The notes: generated from the sequence alone by a model not told the origin. Shown: positions 1 through 11,625, numbered from the stretch's first letter. The stretch: 64,000 nt of DNA from Chloranthus sessilifolius (GCA_021018995.1 CM037586.1:151942060-152006059); one strand, 5' to 3'. Numbers and translations: made by a program.

Positions 1-671
1 TCTATATATATATATATATATAACATTAGCAAAAACAACTACATCTTTAACCAACACTTCTTACAGCGGATTTAAAGTAGGAGTTGAGGTATTGGTAATG
101 ATGTAGTAAAAGGCGCTTGGGATACTTAAAGCGTAGCAAAAAATGGTTTCATTGGAATTAAAGTATTAACTTTGCTATTGACAAAATTGTATTATACTGT
201 AAATGTATAATAGCACTAGTATTATATGTTGTCCCCTATTTTCGTTCCTTTTTTTTTTCTTAAGTTCTTTTATATAATATATACCAACAAGTCAAGAATC
301 TCAACATTTTCTGCTTGCTGGTTCTTCTTCTAAAAGATGCAACAAACTCTGACTCTCGTTTGTGTCTACATCCATCTAACAATGGGTACAACACAATAGG
401 CTGCCATACTTGGCACTTCTCTATATGCAAATTAAGAGCATTTGCAAGAAAAACTAATGCAAAATGAGAGCAGCTAAGTGTTAGGCTGCTGAGATTGGAT
501 TAATATTATATAAGAAACCAGAAACTAATAACTAGTGAGAATGACAATGTTCGAAAAAATATGGATTCAATTCAAGAAATGGGATATATAACTGCTCTTG
601 CTATATTCTTCTTTCAATTTAGAGGATCATATAGCAGCAGCTAAATTTTTAGCAGCAGTCATATATAACTA

Positions 672-703
<32 letters not shown>

Positions 704-940
704 GCAGCAACTATATTTATGGACATCATTAAGTCCATTAGCAACAAAATTTGGAGCTTTTTCTTTACTATTACTACACAAGCTACTATTTTAAGCCATG
801 GAATCTTAAATGATAGATAGGTGAATAATGGCTTATTTCCAATACAGTGCTTTATAGCTACATTAAGAAAAGACATAAAGGGGTGAATTAGCTCAATTGT
901 GCCAACTTATAGAATAAGTTACAAAAAAAGCCTTCACAGG
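1..940. other. intergenic AT-rich stretch, no gene seen
   Basis: Low-complexity AT-rich DNA with short TA runs at 3-22 and about 672-703. I see no conserved reading frame or RNA gene; short ORFs here are composed of simple repeats. Confidence 0.6.
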
Positions 941-943
941 TCT

Positions 944-1209
944 ACTTGCATTTATGCTTAATGCACAACAGTTACATGCCAATGGATCTGTAAAACTACA
1001 AACTACTGTTATATTTATATATAGCAGCAGCAACAACAACAACATGTTGTAGTTTATATATGATTGATCCTGCATGACTTGCATTTATGCTTAATGCACA
1101 ACAGTTACATGCCAATGGATCTGTAAAACTACAAACTACTGTTATATTTATATATAGCAGCAGCAACAACAACAACATGTTGTAGTTTATATATGATTGA
1201 TCCTGCATG
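944..1209. repeat. perfect 133-bp tandem duplication
   Basis: The 133 bases at 944-1076 appear again, identical by eye, at 1077-1209. Each unit contains an AGCAGCAGCAACAACAACAA stretch. The two units are followed by the start of a third (TTGTAGTTTATAT). The lack of differences points to a recent duplication. Confidence 0.9.
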
Positions 1210-1825
1210 TTGTAGTTTATATTATAAAATATTTTCTTTCTTTGGCAGTTAAGCAGACGACGTTGTGAATTCTTCAACTCCAACCAACAGCATAAGCAAG
1301 TGGGTTGTTGTCGTTGATGGATGAGTTATTCGTCATATAAAATTCGTAATGCTTTAAAACAGGTTGTATTGTGTACTTCATGTTCAAAATTTGGTGCGAG
1401 TGGACTGTGTTGCAGCAGTAGACATATAGTCTACTAATGTAGTTAACTATAAGACCTGCTATAGTAAATATATTCTTATATGAACCCCATGTGGACTGTA
1501 GTAGATAGCAACAATACAATTGGTATTAGCTCTGTCTGTAGTATATATCTTGCTAGCCTACTATAGTCTATAGCTTTATCAGTCCGCTATATAGGGGTGT
1601 GTTATTATTCACCCCCTATTGAAGACTGAATTTATGAGTGCATGCCTTCTAACGAAATCCATACAAACTTCATTGGGGCCTACTATTTGATGAACCCCAC
1701 CAGGAGAAGGACCTAGTGATTTATACCAATATAGTGTTTCAAATTAATGTCGGAACCCGCCCAAACTTCATTGGTGTCTATTGTATGAAACCTCTAATTG
1801 TATATTTTATATATAAGTTTTTAGT

Positions 1826-2895
1826 ATGTCTGGTCGTAAAGGAAAATAAAAGGCCACCGCTGCCTCCTCGAGAAATTTTTCGTGGGATGGGGAGATGGAG
1901 AACGCATTCATTAAAGAGTTTGTCGAACGATATCATCTACAAAGGAAATTGGCTAACGGGTCCTAGGAAAAAAATGTTTGGCCAGAGATGGCTATAAAGT
2001 TAAGGACTTACCATTGCTTCTAGAATAAATTGGAGGAACTCACTAAAGACAAGTGTTACAACCATTTGAGGATTGTAAACAATCATTACAATCAGATGAA
2101 ATGCATCATAGAAACTAGTGGTTTTGAATGGGACCACCATGAGAAGATGATCCTTGCAGAGCCCGATATTTGGGACAATTTCTGCAATCGATCGGTTAGT
2201 TATTCAAAAACCTTACAAATCACGTTAATTTTATATAATAGGAGTTTTATCTTCACTTAATAACTATGCTCCTTATTCATTAATTGACTCTAGGGTTATG
2301 GGTGGGCAACGACCTATCGAGGCCGTAAGGTGCAAGACTATAAAAGTTTGTGCCTTCCATTCGAAAATACCACATATACTGGGCATGAGGAGTTCCACCT
2401 AATTGATCCCCGTGAAGAGAAACAACCCACCGTTCCACTAGGCGGTGATGATAGTGGTGACTCGTATCATCCAGTATTCGAACAACTTGACCCCCCCCCC
2501 ACCAACAGACATTCGGTCATGCGCAATCTCCCTACACAGCGGAGAGTGGTCCAAGCCCGTCCATGAGAACTCGCCCAATCCGGTCCTCTACCTCTGGTTC
2601 TGGGACGAAAAGAAGGAGTTGTGATCTTTCTGATGGTCTACTTGAACAGTTGCAAGGGTTTCAAACATCTCTTATAACTCAACGCCACGCCCCGACCAAC
2701 CAATACAATAGATTTATAAAGATATTGGAGGAAATGAAGGCAAACAACTTTATCGATATGCCTCTGTTTATAAATCTATGTGTTATGGTAGAACAAACCA
2801 ATTCCCAATTGGCAAAAGTAGTCATCACGATGAGCCCGAGCCATCGCCAAGCGTACCTATTTACATTGCTTGGGACGTCGTGGCCACCTCATTAG
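1826..2895 (+). pseudogene. Harbinger accessory SANT/Myb-like DNA-binding protein, broken
   Basis: ATG at 1826 opens MSGRKGK, followed in the same frame by a trihelix/SANT-like domain: FSWDGEMENAFIKEF, then LTKDKCYNHLRIVNNHYN, SGFEWD and EPDIWDNF. The first exon ends at 2194 before a GT donor; the next starts at 2294 after CTCTAG, and the frame is kept across this 99-bp intron. The second exon has a long polar linker and a C-terminal helical part, ending in HRQAYLFTLLG, like the tail of plant Harbinger SANT proteins. In-frame stops occur in exon 1 (first at 1847-1849). The frame shifts near the run of ten C at 2489-2498, a likely slippage site. The family helps the transposase reach the nucleus and bind element ends. 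Confidence 0.75.
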
Positions 2896-2971
2896 GCTTG
2901 TCTATTTGTAACTCTTTCAAATAAACTTCTAATTGTTTGTTACTTACCATTTCCTTAAATTGCTAGGTTTA

Positions 2972-4128
2972 ATGACACATCCCATCACGTTCGATGAAGA
3001 ACTGATCATCATGTTAACAATGGGTTTCATCATCACTGCGACTACCTACTATATGACACTCCGTCCTGAAAGGCGGCGAAGACACAACTCTATCCTCACT
3101 GGACCCTTATATGTGACGGAGACACTTAACGGCCATCCAGACATTACATAAGAACTATTTCGTATGCGTACACCTGCATTTAAGAATTTATGCAATGGAC
3201 TGAGGTCGAAGGGTCTCCTACAAGATACACAAAGGATGATGGTCGAGGAGGCCGTGGCAATTTTCATTTACACAGTAACTCAAAATCAAAAAAATCAGGT
3301 CGTGCAAGATAGATTTCAGCGTTCAGGGTTAACTATTAGCCTCTCCTTTAATAGTGTACTTATCGCTATTTTGGATCTCTACCCCGACTTTATGAAGCAA
3401 GCTACGAGCACCATACCCCCTTAGCTCTTGAACAAGCCTTGGGTGTATCCTTGGTTCAAGGATGCTGTAGGAGCCATCGATAGTACACATGTAGATGTTT
3501 CGATTCCGAAGAGAGACTCGCAACGATATCAAAATCGCAAGCAAGCAACATCACAGAATGTTATGTGTTCCGTGAGCTTTAATATGTTATTCCAATATGT
3601 TCTCCCCGAATGGGAGGGCTCTAGTCCTGACTCAAAAGTTTCTGCAAGTGCGTTGTCAAGGCCCCTCAATAGGCTTCATGTGCCACAAGCCAAATACAAC
3701 CTAACATGCGGGGGTTTCTTGCTCCGTACCATGGGGTAAGATACCATCTTCAAGAGTTTAATAGCTTAAATCCCCCTGTCACTCCCCAAGAGCTTTTCAA
3801 CAAGCGACATGCCTCATTGCGCAATATTGTGGAACGTACTTTTGAGGTACTTAAACAACGGTTTCCAATACTAAAAATCACAATAAGATTCTTTATTAAA
3901 ACTCAAGTGAGGATAGTCACTGCATTTTGTATACTTCATAATTACATAAGGATGTATGATGAAGACGATCCTTTTTTTGTGGAATGGTCCGAGGAACACG
4001 AAGTGGAACCCTTAGATGATTCAGTTGAGGAATCAGACCCCAACGTTCACAGCACTCAAACTGCAATAAATCATGAATGGATGGCCGCATTTAGGGAAAA
4101 TATAGCCAACACAATATGGGCAGCATAA
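2972..4128 (+). pseudogene. PIF/Harbinger DDE transposase, broken
   Basis: The reading frame from ATG 2972 shows the plant Harbinger N-terminal domain: ELFRMRTPAFKNLCNGLRSK, then MMVEEAVAIF and VVQDRFQRSG. The catalytic domain follows: YPWFKDAVGAIDSTHV carries the first Asp, then YVLPEWEGSSPDSKV, and the acidic third residue lies in RHASLRNIVERTFEVLKQRF. The tail CILHNYIRMYDEDDPF matches the family. Two in-frame stops (3149-3151 and 3422-3424) interrupt it. A small deletion after KYNL at about 3702-3706 shifts the frame and removes the segment that normally holds the second catalytic Asp (VDAGY in relatives). The reading resumes as MRGFLAPYHGVRYHLQEF. It could not encode an active enzyme. Confidence 0.85.
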
Positions 4129-4252
4129 TCACGTTGACCTAATAAGCTCTATGCATGTTATATTCTTAACTTAATATAATATTAATATGCTACTTTTGTT
4201 TAATATACTAATAATATATTAACTGAAATTTGAATAGATGTTCTAAGATATA

Positions 4253-5291
4253 ATGGGTAAATATTGCGTTGCTTTCATTGGTAGGAGACTTGGTGTTTAT
4301 CGAATATGGGAGGATTGCTCACGAGAAGTCACCGGGTTCTCAGGGGCCTATCATAGGTCGTTCAAAACATATGAGAAAGTGGTCAATGAGTTTCAAAGGT
4401 TTATAAATACCCCCTCGAATAATCGTACCATCAACGAATGCCACCATATTCGAGGAGACTCTATCGTGATATACCATCCACCCCGTGCTCCCCAACCACC
4501 TGTGATATCACATGACGAACCCCCCACTTCCCCCATGATTCGGACAATCCTCGGGTAGTACGTACAAATCTGGCTGAGAGTGTCTATGTACAATGTCATT
4601 GTAGTTTCATTACACAACTTGCTATTTTGTTTACTATAACTCTTTTGTTTGTATATGTGTTTGAAAGGATGTAATGATACAACCATTCGATGGTGTATGA
4701 TATGTTTGAGGATTAATTAAATAATATTTACTGGAATATTACAAGTACTAATTTTCTAACAACATAATAATAATATTTTAAATTTTTGGCAGCATGTCAG
4801 GAACTCCAGGTTCAGCGAATTTACTCACAGGGTCATCATCATCGCGGCCTGCGCCTCTTGCTAGAAAAATGATCAAAGTAATAGACCTAAATCCTCCTCA
4901 ATAGGGGCCACAACTGCACCACCTCCCCCAACGCCCTCTATTTCCACTTTTGCCTCCTGGGAATTGTCCTCGCGTTCGGGCACCAAAAATTTGAGGCCCT
5001 TTCCAAAACTCACTAGCCCGTCATCCCTTTCTTGCACCACCCTTGCAGCACGTACCGCAGGCAATTCGACCACCGGGGCTTGCAACTAACCCAGTGGTTC
5101 TCAGTTCCGACTCAGAGGTCAATATTTTTGACTACATGATAGAGTCCGAGGATGAGCTGGATCCCGATTAGGAGCCTCCAGTACAACATGTTTACGACGA
5201 TAGTTGGGATTATCATAATGGTTCTCCCAGACAGATGATGACTGCGTCATACTCTTCGGAGGATGAGGATGGCGGCGATGTATCCTCATAA
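4253..5291 (+). pseudogene. third gene in the Harbinger region: RNase H1-N-terminal/viroplasmin-like domain, decayed
   Basis: The ORF from 4253 begins MGKYCVAFIGRRLGVYRIWE and continues with VTGFSGAYHRSFKTYEKVV. That is the small fold shared by the N-terminal hybrid-binding domain of RNase H1 and viroplasmin-like proteins. A GT donor at 4555 and a TTTTTGGCAG acceptor before 4793 join it in frame to a downstream exon starting MSGTPGSANLL. That exon is Pro-rich and then acidic (SSDSE, ESEDELD, SSEDEDG) and ends at 5291. The downstream exon carries several in-frame stops. It lies 125 bp after the transposase on the same strand and has decayed to a similar degree, so it may be an element passenger or accessory gene. 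The function is unknown; the domain call is by eye. Confidence 0.55.
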
Positions 5292-5458
5292 CCATCTTTG
5301 ATGTTATATGTCACTTTTCGTAGGTCCTTTTTAAGTTTATATTTCTTTATTTTGACTTTTCGATTAACCCGAGATTGAATGTATTTGGGTTAGTAAACCT
5401 CATCATTTTTCATTAACGATATCAGCTCGGACACTTTTATGAGTTTCTAATTTGTATT

Positions 5459-5460
<2 letters not shown>

Positions 5461-5515
<55 letters not shown>
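5461..5515. repeat. (AT)n microsatellite
   Basis: About 55 bases of uninterrupted AT dinucleotide repeat. Confidence 0.95.
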
Positions 5516-5516
<1 letters not shown>

Positions 5517-6540
5517 CGTTTTTTGTGTTATAAGAATAGTGTCGAGAAATTATATATATTTTTTTAAATCTGTCTCATAAGTCTAACCTCGCATGGATTG
5601 GTCGTCCAAAATTTTTTAGTCAAATACGAGTACTACAAGTAGTCCGATGATTAACATTCATATGATGGCAGCACAACCATACATTCATCTGATTCTGAGC
5701 TTTTCGGAGAAAAACTTAAGAACGAATGACAAATTAGCTTTTTTGAAAAAAGTCAGGAATCAGGGCAACTTAAGAAAAATTGTAGGAAAAGGCAGGATTC
5801 TGAGTTATCAGGATTTAGAGCTTTTCTGGGAAAAGCCAGGAAACACCTGAACAAGGCCTAAATAACTGAGACTTTTCTCAGTAAAATTGACTTTTTGAAT
5901 ATTTTATGAGACTTTCTTCTGTTTCGGAGTTTTTATTAGGCTGAGAATTTTCCTTGCATTTTTCACTAAAAGCGATAGTTTGTTTTCAAAGGGTTTTTCC
6001 CATGAAAACTCTATTTCTGAATTACCAATAGTATACTCCACCCAAAGAAATGTATTGGATCGATTCTAATGAACAAGCGTTAGGCAACATTAGTTCCAGA
6101 ACTGTCATTCACATAGGTTGGTTTGACATTTAAGCAAGGAATGAATGACATTTAAAACATCATTGCAACCGTATTAAAAGCTTACATTAGAAATTTTATT
6201 TTCAAAATCTGTCCGACAAAAGTCTTTAACACATTACTAATTGAGAATATATAGAATTTGTCTATCATCCGATCAGTATAACCGCTTCAACAAACGGCAT
6301 AAATACGTGCGACTTTAGTGCATGCAAGAAGACATTGCACTTTTTGACATTTTCTTCAAAAAGTGAAAACACAAGAAAAGATCAGAAACGATAGGAAAAT
6401 GAGTTTATAGGCAACTCAAGAATGCTCATAAGGAAAATGAATTTCTACGAATTTGAAGTTTTTATGCAGAACTTGATGAGCTCATTTTCTGGGGTTTTCT
6501 CGGAAAAGCTTTGAAAATACCAAACGAAACTTAAAAGATG
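5516..6540. other. gene-free stretch, possible MITE remnants
   Basis: AT-rich, with no recognisable gene. Repeated GAGCTTTTC/GAAAAGC motifs at about 5696-5840 and 6480-6510 suggest fragments of small inverted-repeat transposons, but I could not define ends. Confidence 0.3.
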
Positions 6541-6720
6541 GTAAAGGCATGTTTGGTTTCAAAGGAAATGAGGGAAAACTCATATGCGGCAAGTAAATTA
6601 CCGAGATTTCTGTTGTTTGGTTGACATGCAAAGGGTCGAAAACTATCTTCGCATTTTCCGTCAAAATCCGAGAACAAATGCCGCGGGTCCCTTGGTTTTT
6701 ATCTTCTGAGCCTTCGGACT
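6541..6720 (-). repeat. dispersed repeat, shared with 53706-53892
   Basis: The reverse complement of this stretch matches 53706-53892 closely across its whole length. Shared blocks include CTCGGATTTTGACGG and GCATATGAGTTTTCCCT. One end carries a GTTTGGTTTCAAAGG motif typical of plant MITE ends. Probably a non-autonomous DNA transposon; superfamily not determined. Confidence 0.6.
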
Positions 6721-6747
6721 CGTCCTTCACTCCAACATGACTAATCT

Positions 6748-7370
6748 TATTAGAGTGTACCTTATTTGATAACTACCACACATCAATTATCTCAACCAAT
6801 TGTAGTTATCTAAACCAATTGTAACCGTTATATTTGTAATTTTATTTATACACTTTCTTATCATATTATTGAAAAATATTGTAAACAATGTAATCGATTG
6901 TAGAAAATTTTCTATTTTATCTTTCTATCTTCTTCTTCTCTCGTTTATCTTTTTCTTATTTTTCTTTTTTATTTTATAATTTTAACATGGTATCAGGATT
7001 GGCTCTGTGTGTTCAAGCCAGTCATGGTCTTGGCATTGCTTCCACTATCATATTTTCTTGAAATTTCTTGATTCATAGACTTTTCATTTGTCTTTCATCT
7101 CCTCTACATAAAATTGATTCATATAATTTTTATTTTTTCTCTTCATCTCTTTTATATTTAGTAAAAGATGTATTCTTATTCACGTGGATATATTTTTCAT
7201 ATTGATTTGCTTAGCGGATATGTATTTTTCACTTTAGTCTTCAATAGCCTTTTATATTCTATGTGGATATCTTTTCCCACATTTTCTTTGGGTAATTTAT
7301 GTGAATGGTCATTTTTGTATATCATTTTTATGATATTGCAGCTATTTTTTTAATTTAGATGATCTTTTGT
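6748..7370 (+). mobile_element. truncated LTR retroelement of the TRIM-like family also at 41.1-42.1 kb
   Basis: An LTR of about 240 bp (6748-6987, from TATTAGAGTGTACC to TTTTAACA) is followed at once by TGGTATCAGG, an initiator-Met tRNA primer-binding site, and about 380 bp of internal sequence. LTR and internal parts match the minus-strand element at 41148-42092. No coding capacity and no second LTR is seen, so this is a partial copy. Confidence 0.65.
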
Positions 7371-7548
7371 GGTATATGACTTTTTTTTGTTAGGATATAT
7401 TATTTTCCTACAATTTCCTGCATACGTATCCAAGCACAAGATTTGGTTAATCCTGCGGTTCCCCAATTAGCAATGTGGTTATCCAAACAACGAAAAACAA
7501 AGGGAAACAAAGGTAGCTGCAATATCATAAACATGATATACAAAAATG
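7310..7548. repeat. inverted copy of a 36-bp segment flanking a repeat end
   Basis: Sequence at about 7310-7345 (TTTTTGTATATCATTTTTAT) recurs inverted at 7513-7548. Between them lies a second partial copy of the repeat that starts at 7549. This looks like a small rearrangement during repeat insertion. Confidence 0.5.
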
Positions 7549-7780
7549 ACTTTTTTTGTTGGGATATATTATTTTCCTACAATTTCCTACATATATATCC
7601 AAACACAAGATTTGGTTAATCCTGCATTTTCCCAGCTAGCAATGTGATTATCCAAACAACGGAAAACAAAGGGAAATAAGGAATCCCATGGTTTCCTACA
7701 ACTTAGGTATCCATAGGAAAATATAAGAATATTATTTTATTTTCCTGCGTTTCCCATGTTTTTATCCAAACAGACCCTAA
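7549..7780 (-). repeat. non-autonomous transposon-like repeat, related to 52848-53080
   Basis: The reverse complement reads GGTCTGTTTGGATAAAAACA and continues for about 230 bp to TATATCCCAACAAAAAAA. The plus-strand stretch at 52848-53080 is the same family. A partial copy lies just upstream at 7381-7500. The GTTTGGATAAAAAC end is common in plant MITEs; the superfamily is uncertain. Confidence 0.6.
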
Positions 7781-8031
7781 AAGAGAGGTTTGAGAAGGTG
7801 AAAAGGCACCCATTTCAAAAGAAAAAATGGAAAAAGTACTCTAAACAAATACTTTTTAGGGCTCATTTTCCAAGCTCCCAAAGTCGGCTATGGTTAACCA
7901 CTTAGTCTCTCATTATACAATATTTTCCGAATCTGTGTTTAGTTCGCGGATGATTATTCATTTAGGAGCTACTAAGGCAAATTGTAAAATCCTAGAACAA
8001 AGGTATGTTATATTTAGGGAATGCTATCAAC

Positions 8032-8344
8032 TGTAGAATTCCATGAGCCGAACTCAACCTCACAAAATCGGCTTGTAACGGGAGGATTGCCCAGATTATA
8101 TATTGGATTGGAGAAATCATCATCATCACCAGGTTTTGGAGTAACTTTTGTAGATGTGGGACTATCATACAACATGCCTCCTCCCGTGTAACGTGTCTCT
8201 CTACATCCCTATAGTACCTACTCTGATACCATGTAAAATCTCATGAGCCTAACTCAACCTCACAAAACTTGCTTGTAAGGTGAGGATTGCCCAGGTTATA
8301 TATAGCCCAAAGGCTTCCAACCCACAGGCGATGTGGGACTATCA
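8032..8344 (-). mobile_element. very short TRIM retroelement (about 313 bp)
   Basis: Two direct terminal repeats of 113-136 bp (8232-8344 and 8032-8167) both run, on the minus strand, from TGATAGTCCCACATC to a terminal TACA or CTACA. Next to the first lies TGGTATCAGAG (minus, 8231-8221), an initiator-Met primer-binding site. Before the second lies a purine-rich ACGGGAGGAGGCATG polypurine tract. Only about 64 bp separates the repeats. It has no coding capacity, as is normal for TRIMs. Repeats differ noticeably, so it is not recent. Confidence 0.7.
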
Positions 8345-8599
8345 TTCACTAACCCCCCAATCATAGTGACCGAGTCTAGGTACGGGAATAACATCTTCGG
8401 AAATGTACAAAAAAATGTAAACTTGGGGAAAATTAATGAATAATATATATTATGACCAAACACAGGTTCTAAATGGGAAAAAAATGATTATTTTAGAAAA
8501 AAAATAAATAAACGGGTTTAAAACACTTGTGCTAAGGAAAAATACACTTTTTGGTCACTATGCCCCACACCAAATACTGAATATCCTTCTCATTAAGTA

Positions 8600-9085
8600 C
8601 AACTGAAAACTATTGACTTCTTTCAATGGGACGATAGAGATTTTTTCGTTCCAACCTTTCAAGCAACTAATCTCAAGATCACACACCACGATAGTGTCTA
8701 GTTATGGGCTTAAGCCCCCTCCCCGATTATGTTCCTGGCATAGGCTCAAATCTCTAGCCAAAATACGTCGTTATATGTAAGGTCCGCATACAACTTATAA
8801 CCCAGGCTCTGGACGTTTCCCTATCCGAAGTGAGACTATTACACACGAGCATATCATCGGACGGTCAGTTTTTTATTCCACGTGACACGCATACTAAAAT
8901 GTGACCCAAAGACTGCGTGGCACACATAATGCTAACAGGTCACTTTTGGATTGTGTACCACATAATTATATTTCCATGATCTCAAAATCAGTAGTGTGAA
9001 AGATTAAAATGAAAAATAATTTTTATCACCCGATTCAAAAAAGTCAATGATTTCAGTTTTACTTAATGGGAGATATTCAGTATTT
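8600..9085. repeat. foldback repeat family, copy 1 (interrupted)
   Basis: Contains the family's recurring words (AATCTCAAGATCA, CACGTGACAC, GTGTACCACATAATTAT, GATCTCAAAATCA), arranged as two inverted halves. A piece of another dispersed repeat (8690-8850, related to 63930-64000) sits in the middle. Other copies lie at 21785-22055, 51520-51830, 51955-52215, 53530-53670 and 55975-56120. Confidence 0.5.
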
Positions 9086-9399
9086 GGTGGGAGTTTAGTA
9101 GCAACCCCTTATATTTATAAGAGAAAAAAATATAAGGAGGTATAACGGTCATTATAAACCAACCTACTGTCGTAGGCTACATCACTCACCATTAAACCAT
9201 TACAACGGCCATTACGAAAATCATGTTCTCTGGAGGTGAAGAAAAAAGAAGGAATATGTTATGAATTCTTTCTTTGAGTGAGATGAGCAACGGGTAAAGG
9301 CAAAGGAGAATCCTCATTCATATATATAAGCCGACATCTATTACGGTAGGCCCCATCTGATAGGATATAGACTCCTGATTTGGTATGAGGTTAAATAGG

Positions 9400-9620
9400 T
9401 CAAATATCGGTCGTTATGTATCAAATATGAATCAGAAAAACCATCAAAATGCCCTTTTTTGTCAAGTTTTTTTTTTTTTAAATATTTTTAAATATTTTAA
9501 AAATAAAAATTGTACCTGAAATATCGGCCAGTTTGTCCCATATGTATCCCATATATTTGATACATATCTGCCTATAAGACCTGCCCGTTATACCGATCCC
9601 GTTATACCGATTTATAGTAG
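9400..9620. repeat. ATCGG/GATACGTATCGG-type dispersed repeat
   Basis: Degenerate copies of words such as ATATCGGCC, ATACATATCTG and TACCGAT. The same vocabulary recurs at 11217-11625, 19005-19180, 22110-22340 and 38035-38240. Nature unknown. Confidence 0.45.
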
Positions 9621-11200
9621 TCTTTAAATCTATGCCCGCACCTTTATTGGGCCCTTCACAACTAGTGGGATGTCAGAGAGTCCATGAGCCTTAATCCAAC
9701 AAAGAGAGTCCATGAGGCTTAATCCATCAACTTTGCACCGCCGGTGAATCTCTCTCCTCAGGTAAGATGTGGTCCCAGTCAAAGTCTGATTCCTCTCCGA
9801 TATGAATTTTTTTTTCAATAACTTGGGCATTCGGGCCTCTTAGTGCACCCGCTTAATTTCATGGGCACATGCCCACCTAAAGTTAACACATACCGAGTCA
9901 GCACGAGATATAAAATCCTAGGGTGGCCTCAGAGGGGGCACAGGGAAAAGTAGCACTATCAGGCTAGATATTGCTTGTTTTAATACTGCTTTATGTCCCT
10001 ATTCACTTAAAATAACTTTCCACAAAAACTATTTAACACTTAGGCCCCGTTTAATAACCCTTTTTCAAAAAGTACTTTTCTGAAGGAAAAATATTGGGCG
10101 AAAAGCATATTTTTATTCAAAAACCTGATCAAGTCTAACTAAAAATGGTGTTGGATGAAGAAGCTACCAAAGGTGAAAGTGCTTCTTTATAACACCTGAA
10201 AGTGCTTTTTGTAAGAGAATGCCAAACAGGGCCTTTAAAATGATCAAAATCTAGAAGCAGCCAAAGCCAACTTCCAACTCTGGACTTTACAGGAATCTAT
10301 TTTAAGGGGAAGCCAGAAGCTAGCCACACTAAACCAGGCTCAAGTGTTTTGTGTTATCCTTGATAACTCTTAAGGGCATATTTGTCTTCGGGACATGCTT
10401 TTTGTTTTTCCATAATTGTCTTTTGGACAACTGGTCAAGTTGTACCTTAATTCTTAGTCACCAAATTCTCAAAACATTTGAAAACATTGCGTGATTTAAG
10501 GTTGTGTATTATTCACAAATTTATGAAAAATTTATGTATTTAGAAAATTTGCGAATTTTTAATATTTCTTATTTTATTTTAGACTTTTTAATCTTTTATT
10601 TTAAATTTCTCTCCAAATTTTCCCCCAGAACTTGCTGAAATTTATCAGATTTTTCAAAATTTCAACCTTGCCGAATTATTGCCTAACTCCTACTTGGTAG
10701 CAATACCCTAATTTAACACTACATATCTCACCGGCCTTAAGTCTTCCATTATTCACCAAATAATATTTAAGAGAGGAGGTCAACATGAGACCCACATCTT
10801 ACTTCTTCAAAAACTATGAACTTACTCTCCAAGTGGTTCTCTCTCATAAAAATACCGCCACTGAAACTTTTTATCATCTGTCTTAAACATTTATATGCCA
10901 TGCTTTCAAGGGCAATGCTAAAAGTTAGTTTACCATGTGTGTTCATTCATCATTAGTAGTAAAGCAGTCTACAGGTATATGTGAATTATGTTATGTACAC
11001 GGATTTTCATGCATATAATGTAGTCACAGAGATGGAGATGTGTGGACTGCATGCCGTGTCCACCCATGATGGGTGGATACCCATTGTAAAGTAACTCTAT
11101 AAAAAAATACAAATAAAACATTAAAAAAAATTAGTGGATTCTTGAAAAGAGTTAGTATTATGTAAAAACATAATCAGCAATATATAATCAGGGAATTAAA
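9620..11200. other. gene-free stretch with one Tourist-like MITE candidate
   Basis: No gene seen. At about 10037-10240 the ends read TTAGGCCCCGTTTAATAAC and GCCAAACAGGGCCTTTAA, imperfect inverted repeats next to TTA/TTTAA. This suggests a PIF/Harbinger-type (Tourist) MITE of about 200 bp. Confidence 0.4.
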
Positions 11201-11216
11201 GATCGATATAAATTGA

Positions 11217-11625
11217 ATTGGCATATCGGTCAGGTTCCAGGCCAATACATATTGGATTTAGCGAATACTTATCAGCCACCAATACTTCATTATTTTAAAA
11301 ATGTTAAAAAAAAAATAGCAAAAGGTACGTTTTTGATATTTTATCCGATTCATATCTGATTCAGCCTGCTTTGTCGATGTGGCACAATTTAATTAGCCGA
11401 TGTCACAAGTTTGATTTGAGGCGCATCGGTCAAGTCCCAGGCCGATACATATTGGATTTAGTGAATACTAATCGGCCAAACTGGCCAATACTTCATTATT
11501 TTAAAAATGTTAAAAACTAAAAAAAAGAGCAAAAAGGACATTTTTAATATTTTGTGTGATTCATATCTGATTCAGCCTACTTTGTCCATGTGGCACCATT
11601 TAATTAGCCGATGTTGTAGGTTTTG
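11217..11625. repeat. two ~205-bp tandem units of the ATCGG repeat
   Basis: 11217-11420 and 11423-11625 share their order of words (CATATCGGTCAGGTTCCAGG / GCATCGGTCAAGTCCCAGG, TTCATTATTTTAAAAATGTT, GATTCATATCTGATTCAGCC, AATTAGCCGATGT). Clear tandem arrangement with moderate divergence. Confidence 0.75.

Larger units (their letters stand above)
1594..5330 (+). mobile_element. decayed PIF/Harbinger DNA transposon
   Basis: The segment holds, all on the plus strand, the two genes typical of plant PIF/Harbinger elements: a Myb/SANT-like DNA-binding protein (from 1826) and a DDE transposase (2972-4128). A third spliced gene follows (4253-5291). The likely left end is near 1594, where GGGGTGTGTTATTATTCACC begins; it resembles the G-rich termini of the superfamily. 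I could not find a matching inverted end on the right, so the right border is a guess placed after the last coding remnant. All three genes contain stops or frameshifts, so the copy is dead. Confidence 0.75.

Noticed and set aside
2489-2498. Programmed frameshift at the run of ten C
   Set aside because: The element has other stops and is plainly dead; simple slippage decay is the simpler reading.
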